64,000 bases of DNA from UKL13-2 sp947085425 (GCA_947085425.1 CAMTWK010000012.1:111372-175371); one strand, 5' to 3'. Shown: positions 44,858-54,282, counted from the first letter of the stretch. The notes: generated by a model not told the origin, from the letters alone. Program-made: numbers and translations.

Positions 44858-44981
44858 TATCGCCAATTCGGTCATCCACGAACAGGCGTCGCGCGTGATC
44901 GATCCACCATCATCGGTGGCTTGGCCCACGTATCTGATTTGCCACTTGCGGGGACGCTTGTGGACACTTGTCGAAACTCAC

Positions 44982-46937
44982 ATGAAAAATTTAGTTTGTA
45001 CGTCTGCATCACGGTCAGATACACCTTTTACGCAGCCTTCGCATTTTCCACGTTGTCATCAATCAGCAGTCCCGGCAGTTCACTCCCCCGCACCCCGTCA
45101 TTCGCCGCTGCCCGCAGCCGCTCCGGTAACCATCTTGCTACTGTCAGCGGTGGTCTGTTGGTCTGCGCCGCCAGTTTTTGCGGCCAATATTTCAGACCAA
45201 TTGTTGGTAACGGCCACCCGCACCATGCAGCCACTTGGCGAAACAATGGCACAGGCCCTGGTGATCAGCCGCGAGGAAATTGCTTTGGCGGGGTCGATCA
45301 GCCTCGCCGAGCTTTTACAACGTCGCGGTGGAGTTGAAATTCGCGCCACCGGCGGTCCGGGGCAACCATCGAGTTTATTGATGCGCGGCGCGAATGGCAC
45401 CCACACGCTGGTGTTGATCGACGGTCAACGGGTCAGCTCATCAACATCGGGTGCCGCCGCGTTGGAAAATATTCCACTCGAAATGATCGAACGGATCGAG
45501 GTGGTGAAAGGTCCGCGTTCGGGTTATTACGGTTCCGACGCAATCGGTGGGGTCATACAAATTTTTACGCGTCGAGGGCAGGCGACGGGTGGGACCATCA
45601 AGCTTGCGGTTGGCAACAATGCCACGCAGTCGGCGGATGTTGGCTTAACAGCCGTGATGGGGTCCTCCATCGTCACCCTCGCGGCCGGACAAAAGAAGAT
45701 TGATGCACCTTCCGCCACCAATCCGTTGGTGGGTTCTTTTACCTATAACGGTGACCACGATCCATATAAAAACAGCTACGGAAAATTCGGACTGTTACAT
45801 CAAATTTCCGCGCGTGATCAGTTGCGGATTGATTTGTGGCAATCAAAAGCGAAAACAAATTTTGACAGTGGTCCCGGTTTGCTGGAAGCAGCCAATCATC
45901 AAACGTTATCCGGAGTCACACTGTTATCTGACAACCAACTCACAGCCAATTGGAATTCGCGTCTGTCGATCGGGCAATCTATCGACGACAGTCGCATTGT
46001 TGCAGCTTTTGGTGGCCAGTTTAAGACCAACCAGACACAATTCAGTTGGCAACATGATGTCAAATTTGCCCGTGTAAATTGGACCGGCGGACTGGAGCGT
46101 CGGTTGGAGCATGTCGCTGCAACCACCGATTACACGCAGGCCACGCGCTCCACTGATGCAATATTTGTTGCGGTAGCAAACAAGATCGAGTCACTTTCCT
46201 GGTCGGCAAACATACGTCATGACCGCGAGGATCAGTTTGGTGCACGATCAACCGGTGGTGTCACGATGGGTTTGCAGTTGACGCCGGCCAATTATTGGTA
46301 CGCCAGTGTCGCCTCCGGGTTTCGCGCACCATCGTTTAATGATTTGTATTTTCCGGGTTTTTCCAATGCCGTGTTGCAACCGGAAAAATCGCGCAGTCTG
46401 GAATCGGGCTGGCGAGTGCGTCACGCCGAGTCGAGTATGAATCTGGCGGTGTTTGATAACAAAATTGACAACCTGATTGCCTTTGATTTGGCGACATTCA
46501 AACCACAAAACCTTGCGCACGCGCACATCCGTGGTATTGAATTTGATGTCGAGACCATCTTGGCGGGTTTGAACTGGCGTGTGCAATTGACCGCACAATC
46601 GCCAACTGATGCCGGCACCGGCAAACAATTGCGCAGCCGCTCCAAGTTGTTTGGCGTGATTGGGGTTGGCAAAAATTCAGGCGTCTGGCAATGGCAGGTG
46701 GACGCAGTTGCCAGCGGTTTACGCTTTGATTCGGCCGATGAATCGTCAGTTGCCCGCATGGGCGGTTACACACTGCTCAACGCCAGCCTGCGTTATGCCA
46801 TCGACCGGCAATGGCAGCTTGCTTTGCTGGGAGCCAATTTGGGTAATCGAGTTTATGAATTGGCGCGCGGGTACAACCAATCGGGCCGGCAGATTACCTT
46901 GCAGGTGAAGTTCAATCTGCTGCGTGACCGCAAATAA
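44982..46937 (+). CDS. btuB: BtuB-like TonB-dependent cobalamin receptor
   Basis: 651 residues from ATG 44982; the frame is open from 44748 but that part lies inside the riboswitch, so it is not coding. A long leader ends in a hydrophobic segment (TILLLSAVVCWSAPPVFA), then TonB box-like LLVTATRTMQPLGE. Plug text: LAELLQRRGGVEIRATGGPGQPSSLLMRGANGTHTLVLIDG and VVKGPRSGYYGSDAIGGVIQIFTRR, typical of BtuB. Barrel ends with QITLQVKFNLLRDRK. The riboswitch supports a B12/cobinamide ligand. No btuCDF genes are adjacent. The unusually long leader (about 68 residues before cleavage) makes the start less certain. Confidence 0.88.
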   Translation: MKNLVCTSASRSDTPFTQPSHFPRCHQSAVPAVHSPAPRHSPLPAAAPVTILLLSAVVCWSAPPVFAANISDQLLVTATRTMQPLGETMAQALVISREEIALAGSISLAELLQRRGGVEIRATGGPGQPSSLLMRGANGTHTLVLIDGQRVSSSTSGAAALENIPLEMIERIEVVKGPRSGYYGSDAIGGVIQIFTRRGQATGGTIKLAVGNNATQSADVGLTAVMGSSIVTLAAGQKKIDAPSATNPLVGSFTYNGDHDPYKNSYGKFGLLHQISARDQLRIDLWQSKAKTNFDSGPGLLEAANHQTLSGVTLLSDNQLTANWNSRLSIGQSIDDSRIVAAFGGQFKTNQTQFSWQHDVKFARVNWTGGLERRLEHVAATTDYTQATRSTDAIFVAVANKIESLSWSANIRHDREDQFGARSTGGVTMGLQLTPANYWYASVASGFRAPSFNDLYFPGFSNAVLQPEKSRSLESGWRVRHAESSMNLAVFDNKIDNLIAFDLATFKPQNLAHAHIRGIEFDVETILAGLNWRVQLTAQSPTDAGTGKQLRSRSKLFGVIGVGKNSGVWQWQVDAVASGLRFDSADESSVARMGGYTLLNASLRYAIDRQWQLALLGANLGNRVYELARGYNQSGRQITLQVKFNLLRDRK

Positions 46938-47116
46938 CGATGCGGGAAGTTGTTTTTGATTGCCGAAGAAAATAGAATAAGTCCGGTTGCCGGAGTGCTG
47001 TTATTCCCGTGTTGGGACACTTTTCTGTTGATCGTTTGATGTGTCTCAACATGGTCGTGATGGATTGCCCGTAGAGTGAAAGTCGGCCTGGGTTGATTCT
47101 CTCGAAAGGAGCCATC

Positions 47117-48616
47117 ATGGATCGGCAATTCATCCAAAATCGGCGCACGTTTTTATCCGCAATGGCGGCGCTCGGTTTGTCTGGATTGGCTGCATGCGGC
47201 GGTGGCGGTGACGGTGCCACGATGTTCATGGGTGGTAATGCGGCGGGCACAGGTTTGCCACCTGCCGGGGTGAGCGGTGGCGGTGTTTTGCGTCTTCCGG
47301 TGATGTTGACCGGCAACACCCTGACGGCATCAGTGGGTAATTATGATCTGGGTGGTGGCGGACGTGCCGGAGCATTGCTTTACAACGGCGCATGGCCGTC
47401 CCCGCTCATTCGCATCACTGCCGGTGGCACCCTCGATTTAACACTGCAAAATCAACTCGGCGAGACCACCAACATTCATTGGCATGGTCTGGCCGCCGCG
47501 CCCGGCATGGACGGTCACCCGACCGAACTGGCACCATCGGGCGGCACACGGCGTTATCAATTTCAGGTGTTTGAGCGCCCCGGCACCTATTGGTATCACC
47601 CACACCCACACCAAGCGACGGCACGGCAGGCCTATTTGGGTTTGGCTGGTTTGTTGATTGTCGATGACGGTAATGACGGCGCGCGTGGCCTGCCGACCGG
47701 CGCACGCGATATCCCGCTGGTGCTGGCCGACAAACGTGTCAGCAATGGTGCGCTGATTTACCAACCGACACTGACCGACATGATGACCGGTTGGTTGGGC
47801 AATGTGATGACCGTCAATGGATTGGCCGGGCCGGTCTCGGCGTCGGTTGAGGCCGTGGTGATTCGGTTGCGGTTATTAAATGCATCGAATGCGCGCATTC
47901 TCAATCTGGCTCTGGCAAGCGGCCGCGGGTTTTGGTTGGTTGCGACCGATGGTGGATTGCTGGCTGCACCCGTGCCGGTCACGTCGGTGTTGCTGGCACC
48001 GGGAGAGCGTGTTGAGGTGTTGTTGGATTTGCGCGCGGAGGCCGGCCAGCGGGTGCGGCTGGTGAGTGCAGCATTTGATATGTCCAATGGAATGGGCGGC
48101 ATGATGAATGCCGCGCCGCCACATGGAACGCCGTTTGATCTGGTTGACTTTTCTGTGTCAAATACCGCCGCGTCCAACCCCGGCACCATTCCGGCTGTTT
48201 TCCAGCCGATTGTGCGCCACGATCTCACCGGCACGGTTGCCAATCGTACGTTTGATCTGAGCGAAATGGGCGGCATGATGTTTGCGCAACATCGTATTAA
48301 CGGTCTTACCTACGAGCCATCACGGGTCGATTTTGTGGTGCGGCGCGGAGTATTGGAACGTTGGCAATTCATTAATCGTGGCATGGAGCCGCATCCGATG
48401 CATGTGCACGGCACCCAGTTCCAGGTGTTATCCCGCGATGGCAATGAGGCGCGACGCTTGGCTACGGATCTGGGCTGGAAAGATACGGTATTGGTACGGC
48501 CGTTTGAGACTGTCGAGATTGCGCTGCGTTTTGCGGTCGCGGCCAACTATGTGATGCATTGCCACAATCTGGAACACGAAGACGATGGCATGATGCTTAA
48601 TTTTAATGTCGTGTAA
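47117..48616 (+). CDS. Tat-exported multicopper oxidase, lipoprotein type
   Basis: 499 residues from ATG 47117 (AAAGGAG). The N-terminus carries a twin-arginine motif NRRTFL and a lipobox LSGLAAC, so it is probably a folded Tat lipoprotein. Cupredoxin domains have all copper-site motifs: HWHG (about 121), YHPHPHQ (about 160), HPMHVHG (about 426) and HCHNLEHEDDGMM (about 482). It would oxidise Cu(I) in the periplasm, as CueO/CopA-type proteins do. Methionine-rich stretches (GMGGMMN, MGGMMF) may bind copper. First gene of the copper island. Confidence 0.92.
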   Translation: MDRQFIQNRRTFLSAMAALGLSGLAACGGGGDGATMFMGGNAAGTGLPPAGVSGGGVLRLPVMLTGNTLTASVGNYDLGGGGRAGALLYNGAWPSPLIRITAGGTLDLTLQNQLGETTNIHWHGLAAAPGMDGHPTELAPSGGTRRYQFQVFERPGTYWYHPHPHQATARQAYLGLAGLLIVDDGNDGARGLPTGARDIPLVLADKRVSNGALIYQPTLTDMMTGWLGNVMTVNGLAGPVSASVEAVVIRLRLLNASNARILNLALASGRGFWLVATDGGLLAAPVPVTSVLLAPGERVEVLLDLRAEAGQRVRLVSAAFDMSNGMGGMMNAAPPHGTPFDLVDFSVSNTAASNPGTIPAVFQPIVRHDLTGTVANRTFDLSEMGGMMFAQHRINGLTYEPSRVDFVVRRGVLERWQFINRGMEPHPMHVHGTQFQVLSRDGNEARRLATDLGWKDTVLVRPFETVEIALRFAVAANYVMHCHNLEHEDDGMMLNFNVV

Positions 48617-48809
48617 CCGAAAAACTGCGATTTTTTCTGATTCATTATTGACTGGAAAAACCATGCGGGTGATGGTGTGCAATCAATAACAAATTTATTA
48701 ACCACTTGATGTCATGCACAACTTTGCGACTGTTGATCAGATTCGGTAATAGTCCGCAACCGCCCCCGGCAAATCTGGGTATTCATGTTTTTTTACTGGA
48801 GAGAGAGTT

Positions 48810-49250
48810 ATGGTTAGACGATTACTAATTATTCTGGGTGTATTGATATTGACCAGCCATGCGGCGAATGCCACCCCCAAATTTGCCATGCACGTTTTTA
48901 AAACCACCACCTGCGGTTGTTGCGGCCTGTATGTTGAATATCTGCAACAAAATGGTGTGGTGGTCAAAGTCACCAACGTCGCCGACATGGCGCCTATTCA
49001 TGCCCGCTTTGGTGTGCCGCCTGCCATGCAAAGCTGCCACACCGCCATCGTCAATAACTATGTGGTGGAAGGCCATGTGCCGATCGGTGCGATCCGCAAG
49101 CTGGTCAGCGGGGGCAAAAAAATCAAAGGCATTGCCCTGCCCGGCATGCCCGCCACCTCGCCGGGCATGGGGGTGATGAAGCCCGGCACTCTGACGGTGT
49201 ACGAGATTCCCGCGTTCGGACAAGCCGCAAAGGTATTTTCAGTTGAATAA
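48810..49250 (+). CDS. DUF411 periplasmic metal-binding protein
   Basis: 146 residues with a signal peptide (cut near NATPK). KTTTCGCCGLYVEYL near residue 33 and AMQSCHTAIVNNYVVEGHVP near 78 are DUF411 hallmarks; the CGCC cluster can hold copper or other metals. DUF411 genes usually sit in copper or silver resistance loci. GAGAGAGAG precedes the ATG, and the gene follows the multicopper oxidase after 193 bp. Confidence 0.9.
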   Translation: MVRRLLIILGVLILTSHAANATPKFAMHVFKTTTCGCCGLYVEYLQQNGVVVKVTNVADMAPIHARFGVPPAMQSCHTAIVNNYVVEGHVPIGAIRKLVSGGKKIKGIALPGMPATSPGMGVMKPGTLTVYEIPAFGQAAKVFSVE

Positions 49251-49336
49251 ATGGCGAGACTGCCTGCGTTTCCCTGTCTGATGCCTGTTTGTTGAATGAA
49301 CAGGATGGCAATGTATATTTTTTAACTGGGGCGGTT

Positions 49337-50215
49337 ATGCGCAGACGATCATTTTTAAGCGCGGCGAGCGGCATCCCACTGTCGGCACTTGCAGCGTCGA
49401 CGGCAGCTTTAGCGGTTTCGAGCACGGTAAGAAAACCGGCGGCCGCCACTGGGAAAAAAGTGGCCATCGCTTTCGGCGGGGGCTCCACACACGGCATGGC
49501 GCATGTCGGTGTGTTAAAAGCGTTGGTCGAACGCGGCGTAAAATTTCAAATCATTACCGGCACCAGTGTTGGCGCAATAATCGGCGTACTGACCGCAGCC
49601 AACACACCGATTGCGAGAATTGAAAAGATTGCCAAACAAATTGAATGGCCGGGCGTGATGAGTTTTGCCTGGTCGAGCCGGGGCTTGCTGAACAACAACA
49701 AGTTGCGGACCATGATTGATGTCGAATTGTCCAATCGGCGGCTTGACCAATTACCCATTTTGTTTGGCGCTGTCGCGACGGATATGAAGAATGGTCAACG
49801 GGTGCTGCTTCGCAACGCGCCGGCCGGCACGGCGATTGATGCGTCGTGCAGCATTCCGGTGTTGTTTGAGCCGGTCAACTTTGCTGGTCGTACGCTGGGT
49901 GATGGCGGGTTGACCGAGCCGGTGCCGGTGATTGCAGCGCGAGATATGGGTGCAGATATCGTGATTGGCGTGGATGTGGCATACCGGCCATACGAGGAAC
50001 AATATTCCGGGCTGACCGGTGCTGCATTTCAAACCATGCATATCATGGCGAACGCATTGATCAATCTGCAAATTGGCAATGCAGACGTGGCGATACGTAT
50101 GAATCTGCATCAGTTTATCGGCAGGGAAAACATGAACGATCAACTGGTCGCAGCGGGTTATGCTGCCGCGAATCGGGCGTGGCCGGAGATTTCTACTGTA
50201 TTGACGCGTTCTTAA
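49337..50215 (+). CDS. Tat-exported patatin-like phospholipase
   Basis: 292 residues from ATG 49337 (frame open to 49289). The start MRRRSFLSAAS is a Tat-like signal. Patatin core: AFGGGSTHGMAHVGVLKAL oxyanion motif (about 38), nucleophile elbow GTSVG (about 75) and catalytic Asp in DGGLTEPVPV (about 190). It would cleave acyl esters of phospholipids in the periplasm. Its place in a copper island, 86 bp after DUF411, is unusual; a link to metal-induced membrane damage is only a guess. Confidence 0.9.
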   Translation: MRRRSFLSAASGIPLSALAASTAALAVSSTVRKPAAATGKKVAIAFGGGSTHGMAHVGVLKALVERGVKFQIITGTSVGAIIGVLTAANTPIARIEKIAKQIEWPGVMSFAWSSRGLLNNNKLRTMIDVELSNRRLDQLPILFGAVATDMKNGQRVLLRNAPAGTAIDASCSIPVLFEPVNFAGRTLGDGGLTEPVPVIAARDMGADIVIGVDVAYRPYEEQYSGLTGAAFQTMHIMANALINLQIGNADVAIRMNLHQFIGRENMNDQLVAAGYAAANRAWPEISTVLTRS

Positions 50216-50295
50216 AAAACGCCGCAGGGGGGGGATGAGTCTGTTGAATCACCACCCGATTTTCAGATCACATCAAAACCATTTTGGCTAACCGG

Positions 50296-50685
50296 TTATG
50301 CGTTGAGACGATCACATACCTTTTGCAATAACGCGCGAACCTGTTTGCCGAGGGCGTGCACTTCCGGATTGTCAACCAACTGCAGAATGACGTTGGTGTC
50401 CATAAAACAAACCGTAATCTTGCCATCCTCTTCTTCGCGAACCACGACATTGCAGGGCAGCAATAAACCGATGTCCGGTTCTGCTGTGATGGCGCGGTGG
50501 GCAAGCGGCGGATTACAAGCACCTAAAATTCGGTAGGGACGCTGATCAATATTCAGTTTTGCTTTCAGTGTTGCCTTAACATCAATATCCGTCAGCACAC
50601 CAAAACCTTGTTCCTTGAGTGCGTCGGTGACCATTGTGATCGCGGTGTCAAACGGTACATTGAGTTGCGTATTAAATCCGTACAT
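50296..50685 (-). CDS. DUF302 family protein
   Basis: 129 residues. MYGFNTQLNVPFDTAITMVTDALKEQGFGVLTDIDVKATL and YRILGACNPPLAHRAI, then LLLPCNVVVREEEDGKI are standard DUF302 text. It has single Cys residues in GAC and LPC. Function unknown; the fold is a small alpha/beta domain, and members often sit beside copper or sulfur genes. AAGGAAAAA precedes the ATG. Convergent with the patatin gene. Confidence 0.9.
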   Translation of the reverse strand: MYGFNTQLNVPFDTAITMVTDALKEQGFGVLTDIDVKATLKAKLNIDQRPYRILGACNPPLAHRAITAEPDIGLLLPCNVVVREEEDGKITVCFMDTNVILQLVDNPEVHALGKQVRALLQKVCDRLNA

Positions 50686-51173
50686 GATGGTTTTTCCTTT
50701 TCAGTTGTTGTACAAAAAGCAGTCGCATGGAAAGATATTGAATCCACACAAATTTTATTAGGTCACGGTCGGCCGTGCCGACGTCGATTGGGGCGAGGTC
50801 ACCACACGATTGGAATTCTATGGGGTCGGCGTGGAATGGCACTTACTTAAGGAATTTTCATCGCTAAACCCGCCACCATCGCTGCGCGTCGATAACCTAA
50901 CTTGTGTCGCCCCGGCGGAGTCCGGAGCCCAATTTCAATGTTTTCCGTAATTCAATCAACCTTGGACCCCGGCCTCCGCCGGGGCGACAGGCTTAAGTAA
51001 GTGCCATTCGGGTCGGCGTGAATTGTTATGCAAAACAATTCACGCTGAAAATCATCTGGCTGGCCTTCTACTGCCGTGAGACAGCGGGGTTAAAGTGAGT
51101 TTGCGAACTTAACTTTTACTTGAAGAGGCCATGATTGCGCGCTGTTTCAGCCATTTAGCCGTGAAAATCCGCG
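50686..51173. other. Intergenic region holding a MITE
   Basis: About 490 bp between DUF302 and the end of copA. It holds the 176-bp inverted-repeat element (next entry) and an 11-bp stem with 6-nt loop at 51017-51044 whose left arm is part of the target duplication. No gene seen. Confidence 0.7.
50834..51009. mobile_element. 176-bp non-autonomous element, IS4-like
   Basis: Perfect 18-bp terminal inverted repeats GAATGGCACTTACTTAAG, flanked on both sides by the 11-bp direct repeat GGGTCGGCGTG (50823-50833 and 51010-51020). An 11-bp duplication is within the range made by IS4-family transposases. Inside lies a second perfect 16-bp inverted repeat, TGTCGCCCCGGCGGAG (50905-50920) with 50974-50989, like dispersed REP elements. 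No transposase is encoded. Confidence 0.85.
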
Positions 51174-53396
51174 TCAATGCTTGTGTTTGGCATTTTTTTC
51201 ATCCACACGATTCAACCGCAGCGCATTAAACACCACCGACACCGAGCTCAGGCTCATGGCCAGCGCGGCGATCAACGGTGACAGCAACCAGCCGGTTGCG
51301 GGGTACAACACACCCGCCGCCAATGGCACACCCAGCGCGTTGTAGATAAACGCAAACAGCAGGTTCTGGCGCATGTTGCGGATGGTCGCCGCCGACAGGT
51401 GGCGTGCCTGCGCGATGCCGCGTAAGTCGCCTTTGACCAGGGTAACGGCGGCGCTGTTCATGGCCACATCGGTGCCGGTGCCCATGGCGATGCCGATGTC
51501 GGCTTTTGCCAATGCCGGCGCGTCGTTGATGCCGTCGCCGGCCATGGCCACGATTGCGCCTTCACTTTGCAGTTTTGCAACCAGATCAAGTTTGTCTTTT
51601 GGTTTGACTTCGCCGTGGACTTCTTCGATGCCGAGCCTGGCGGCGACGGCTTTGGCGGTGATGATGCCGTCACCGGTGGCCATGATCACCCGGATGCCCG
51701 CGTCTTTCAATTGTTGCAATGCCTCCGCCGTGCTCGGCTTCACCGGGTCGGACACGGCCAGCAGTCCGGCCGGTGCCCCATCAACGCCGAGAAACATGAC
51801 GCTCGTGCCGCTGGCGCGCAATGTATCCGCTGATTTTAATAGCGCAGACAAATCGATTTTCAAATCCGCCATCAGCGCCGCGTTGCCCAGCGCCAGTTTT
51901 TTGCCGCTGACCACACCGCGCACACCGATGCCGCTGGACGATTCAAACTCCGCCGCTTTTTCAAGTGTCAGATTTTGTGCCACCGCCGCCGCCACAATGG
52001 CTGCGGCCAGCGGATGTTCGCTGCCCTGGTCGAGGCTGGCGGCGAGCCGCAGTACGTCGGTGTCAGCAAAGCCGGGCGCGGCAATCACTTTTTCAAACAC
52101 CGGTTTTCCTTCGGTCAGGGTGCCGGTTTTATCGACAATCAAGGTGTCGATACGGCGGAAATTTTCAATCGCCGCCGCGTCACGGAACAGGATGCCGCGG
52201 GTGGCCGCACGGCCGGTGGCGACCATGATGGACATCGGTGTGGCCAGACCCAGCGCGCAGGGGCAGGCGATGATCAGCACAGCGACGGCATTGATCAGGC
52301 CGAACACCCAGCTTGGCTCGGGCCCAACCCATCCCCACACAAAAAAAGTGACGATGGCAATGGCAATCACCACAAGCACAAAATAGCCGGCCACGGTATC
52401 GGCGAGGCGTTGCAGCGGGGCTTTCGAGCGCTGCGCCTGCGCCACCATTTGCACAATTTGCGCGAGCATGGTTTCGGCGCCGATTTTTTCCGCCCGCATC
52501 ACCAGCGCGCCGCTGGTGTTCAGGGTGGCACCGATGACCTTGTCGCCGGTTTTTTTCATCACCGGCATTGGTTCACCCGTCAGCATCGATTCATCCACGG
52601 CGCTGCTGCCTTCGATGACACTGCCGTCAACCGGCACACGCTCGCCGGGACGAATGCGCAGCTGATCGCCCCTATGCACATGGGTGATCGGCACGTCCTG
52701 CTCGCTGCCATCGGGTTGCATGCGGCGGGCGGTCTTGGGGGCGAGACCGAGCAGCGATTTGATGGCGGCGGAAGTTTTGGAACGCGCTTTTAATTCCAGC
52801 ATTTGTCCCAGCAGGGTCAGCGAAACAATCACCGCCGCCACCTCGAAATAGACATGCACCCGGCCCATCGCCACAAAGGTTGCCGGGAAGACGTCCGGCG
52901 TAACGGTTGCAACCACGCTGAAGAGGTACGCCGCAGCGGTGCCCAGCCCGATCAGCGTCCACATGTTCGAGCTGCGCGTTTGCACCGATTGCAGGCCACG
53001 CACAAAAAATGGCCAGCCCGCCCACAACATCACCGGTGTGGTCAGCACCATCTCAATGGCGCTTTGTTGTGTGCCGTGAAACCAATCAAGGCGATGGCCG
53101 ACCATGGCAAGCAACGTCGACAAGATGGTCAGCGGCAGCGTCCACCAAAAGCGGCGGCTGAAATCTGCCAGCTCCGGATTCTCGTCCTCGTCGAGCGCGG
53201 GCATGAGCGGCTCGAGTGTCATGCCGCATTTTGGACAGGTGCCCGGCTGGTCGCGGCGGATTTCCGGGTGCATCGGGCAGGTGTAGATCGCAGCTGGCAA
53301 AGGCGCGTCATCGATGGCGGCGGTGGGCGCAGGGTCGTGGTCATGCGTGTGCCGCTGATGAAGGGAATGGTCGTGTTGCTTGGATGGCGCAGGCAT
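51174..53396 (-). CDS. copA: Copper-translocating P1B-type ATPase CopA
   Basis: 740 residues from ATG 53396 (frame open to 53567). His-rich start, then a heavy-metal-binding YTCPMHPE...CPKCGM motif (residues 38-58) in place of the usual HMA domain. P-ATPase motifs: TGEPMP (about 273), TM6 CPCALG (about 378), DKTGT with phospho-Asp near 422, SEHP (about 458) and GDGIND (about 620). CPC and C-terminal MSLSSVSVVFNALRLN are Cu(I)-ATPase features. It exports Cu(I) from cytoplasm to periplasm. DUF2933 lies 22 bp upstream on the same strand. Confidence 0.96.
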   Translation of the reverse strand: MPAPSKQHDHSLHQRHTHDHDPAPTAAIDDAPLPAAIYTCPMHPEIRRDQPGTCPKCGMTLEPLMPALDEDENPELADFSRRFWWTLPLTILSTLLAMVGHRLDWFHGTQQSAIEMVLTTPVMLWAGWPFFVRGLQSVQTRSSNMWTLIGLGTAAAYLFSVVATVTPDVFPATFVAMGRVHVYFEVAAVIVSLTLLGQMLELKARSKTSAAIKSLLGLAPKTARRMQPDGSEQDVPITHVHRGDQLRIRPGERVPVDGSVIEGSSAVDESMLTGEPMPVMKKTGDKVIGATLNTSGALVMRAEKIGAETMLAQIVQMVAQAQRSKAPLQRLADTVAGYFVLVVIAIAIVTFFVWGWVGPEPSWVFGLINAVAVLIIACPCALGLATPMSIMVATGRAATRGILFRDAAAIENFRRIDTLIVDKTGTLTEGKPVFEKVIAAPGFADTDVLRLAASLDQGSEHPLAAAIVAAAVAQNLTLEKAAEFESSSGIGVRGVVSGKKLALGNAALMADLKIDLSALLKSADTLRASGTSVMFLGVDGAPAGLLAVSDPVKPSTAEALQQLKDAGIRVIMATGDGIITAKAVAARLGIEEVHGEVKPKDKLDLVAKLQSEGAIVAMAGDGINDAPALAKADIGIAMGTGTDVAMNSAAVTLVKGDLRGIAQARHLSAATIRNMRQNLLFAFIYNALGVPLAAGVLYPATGWLLSPLIAALAMSLSSVSVVFNALRLNRVDEKNAKHKH

Positions 53397-53418
53397 GGGT
53401 TTCTCCAGATTGTTTGTA

Positions 53419-53664
53419 TTATCGCCGCGCCGGATGGTTGTGTTTTTTTTCGTGGCCGTGGCGGCCATGCATGAAAATATGAATGAGCGGGCACGCCAGC
53501 AGCAGCAAATACGGCGCGATCCCGAGCGCATGTTGCCAGTGTTCGCGCAGCACATAAAAGCCGGCAATTATCCCGACCATGATGGCCGCACCCAGCCAGC
53601 CTGGGTAGCCACGCGAATTCGCTAGCCCAGGTTGATTGGCGGAATGATGGTTATGGTTTTCCAT
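53419..53664 (-). CDS. DUF2933 small membrane protein
   Basis: 81 residues: a His-rich N-terminus (ENHNHHSANQ), two TM helices (about 23-40 and 46-66), then a basic His-rich tail (HGRHGHEKKHNH). This is the DUF2933 layout, a small protein commonly coupled to copper ATPases. AGGGAA precedes the ATG; the copA start follows 22 bp after its stop. Confidence 0.88.
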   Translation of the reverse strand: MENHNHHSANQPGLANSRGYPGWLGAAIMVGIIAGFYVLREHWQHALGIAPYLLLLACPLIHIFMHGRHGHEKKHNHPARR

Positions 53665-53985
53665 GTTTTTTCCCTGGCATGTTAAAAGTGGAATTCTATG
53701 CGCCCGTTCGCCACTGGGTAGTCAGTGCAGGTTCAATGGTGCTTTGTTGCGCGCGGTGAAACCAATCGAGGCGATGGCCGCACACGGCAAGTTATGACGA
53801 CACGGCGGGCAACGGCTGCGTCCTAAAAAAGCGGCGGCTGAAGTCCGCCAGTTCTGGGTGCAACGGGCAGGTGTGGCGCGTCCCTGCTGTTGCCTGCACA
53901 ACAACGCCGACAGGGTCATTTGGCGGGGCAGATCCATCGACCCGCCCCCGCCCAAGTGATGTTAATGACGGCAAACCGCCGACTA
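53665..53985. other. Intergenic region containing a decayed copA fragment
   Basis: About 320 bp between the EF-hand gene and DUF2933. Most of it is the copA remnant described next. No intact gene. Confidence 0.7.
53722..53890 (-). pseudogene. copA N-terminal fragment, degenerate
   Basis: Read leftward, the DNA encodes TCPLHPELADFSRRFF, then disrupted text and GHRLDWFH-AQQS-IE-LTT, matching residues 38-45, 73-85 and about 100-120 of the CopA next door. Compared with CopA, about 28 residues between CPMHPE and NPELADF are missing: the two PE sites are joined, a probable short-homology deletion. A stop and frame shifts follow. DNA identity to 53041-53290 is still high in blocks. It is a leftover of a second copA or of a partial tandem duplication. 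Confidence 0.75.
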
Positions 53986-54282
53986 TCAGCCGCCGCTGAT
54001 GGTGTTGAACTGCTTCAAGAATATCTCAGTCTGCGACTTGTCGAGCTTGCCTGTCTTCTTGACGTCTGCCTTGTCAAACATCTTTTCCATGTGTTTCAAC
54101 ATTTCGGCTTTGGACATCATGCCGTCGTGATCCATGTCGCACTCTTTCATAAAGTCGTGGATGTTGACCTTCTTGGCCTCTTGCGTGCTGGCCTTCTTGG
54201 TGGTTTCCGTGGCGAATGCAGCAGGGGCTGCGATCAGCGTTACAGCGACCATCGAACTTGCAAGAATGTTTGTGAGTTTCAT
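53986..54282 (-). CDS. Exported EF-hand protein
   Basis: 98 residues from ATG 54282 (GGATATTG upstream). Signal peptide cut near AAFATE. One perfect 12-residue EF-hand loop, DMDHDGMMSKAE, followed by a degenerate second loop, DVKKTGKLDKSQ. It probably binds Ca2+ or another divalent ion in the periplasm. It is divergent from the cusR-type regulator and may share the palindromic box at 54413-54430. Function in copper resistance unknown. Confidence 0.85.
   Translation of the reverse strand: MKLTNILASSMVAVTLIAAPAAFATETTKKASTQEAKKVNIHDFMKECDMDHDGMMSKAEMLKHMEKMFDKADVKKTGKLDKSQTEIFLKQFNTISGG

Noticed and set aside
44748..44981. N-terminal extension of the BtuB-like frame
   Set aside because: It overlaps the conserved cobalamin riboswitch blocks and gives no signal peptide; I start the gene at 44982.
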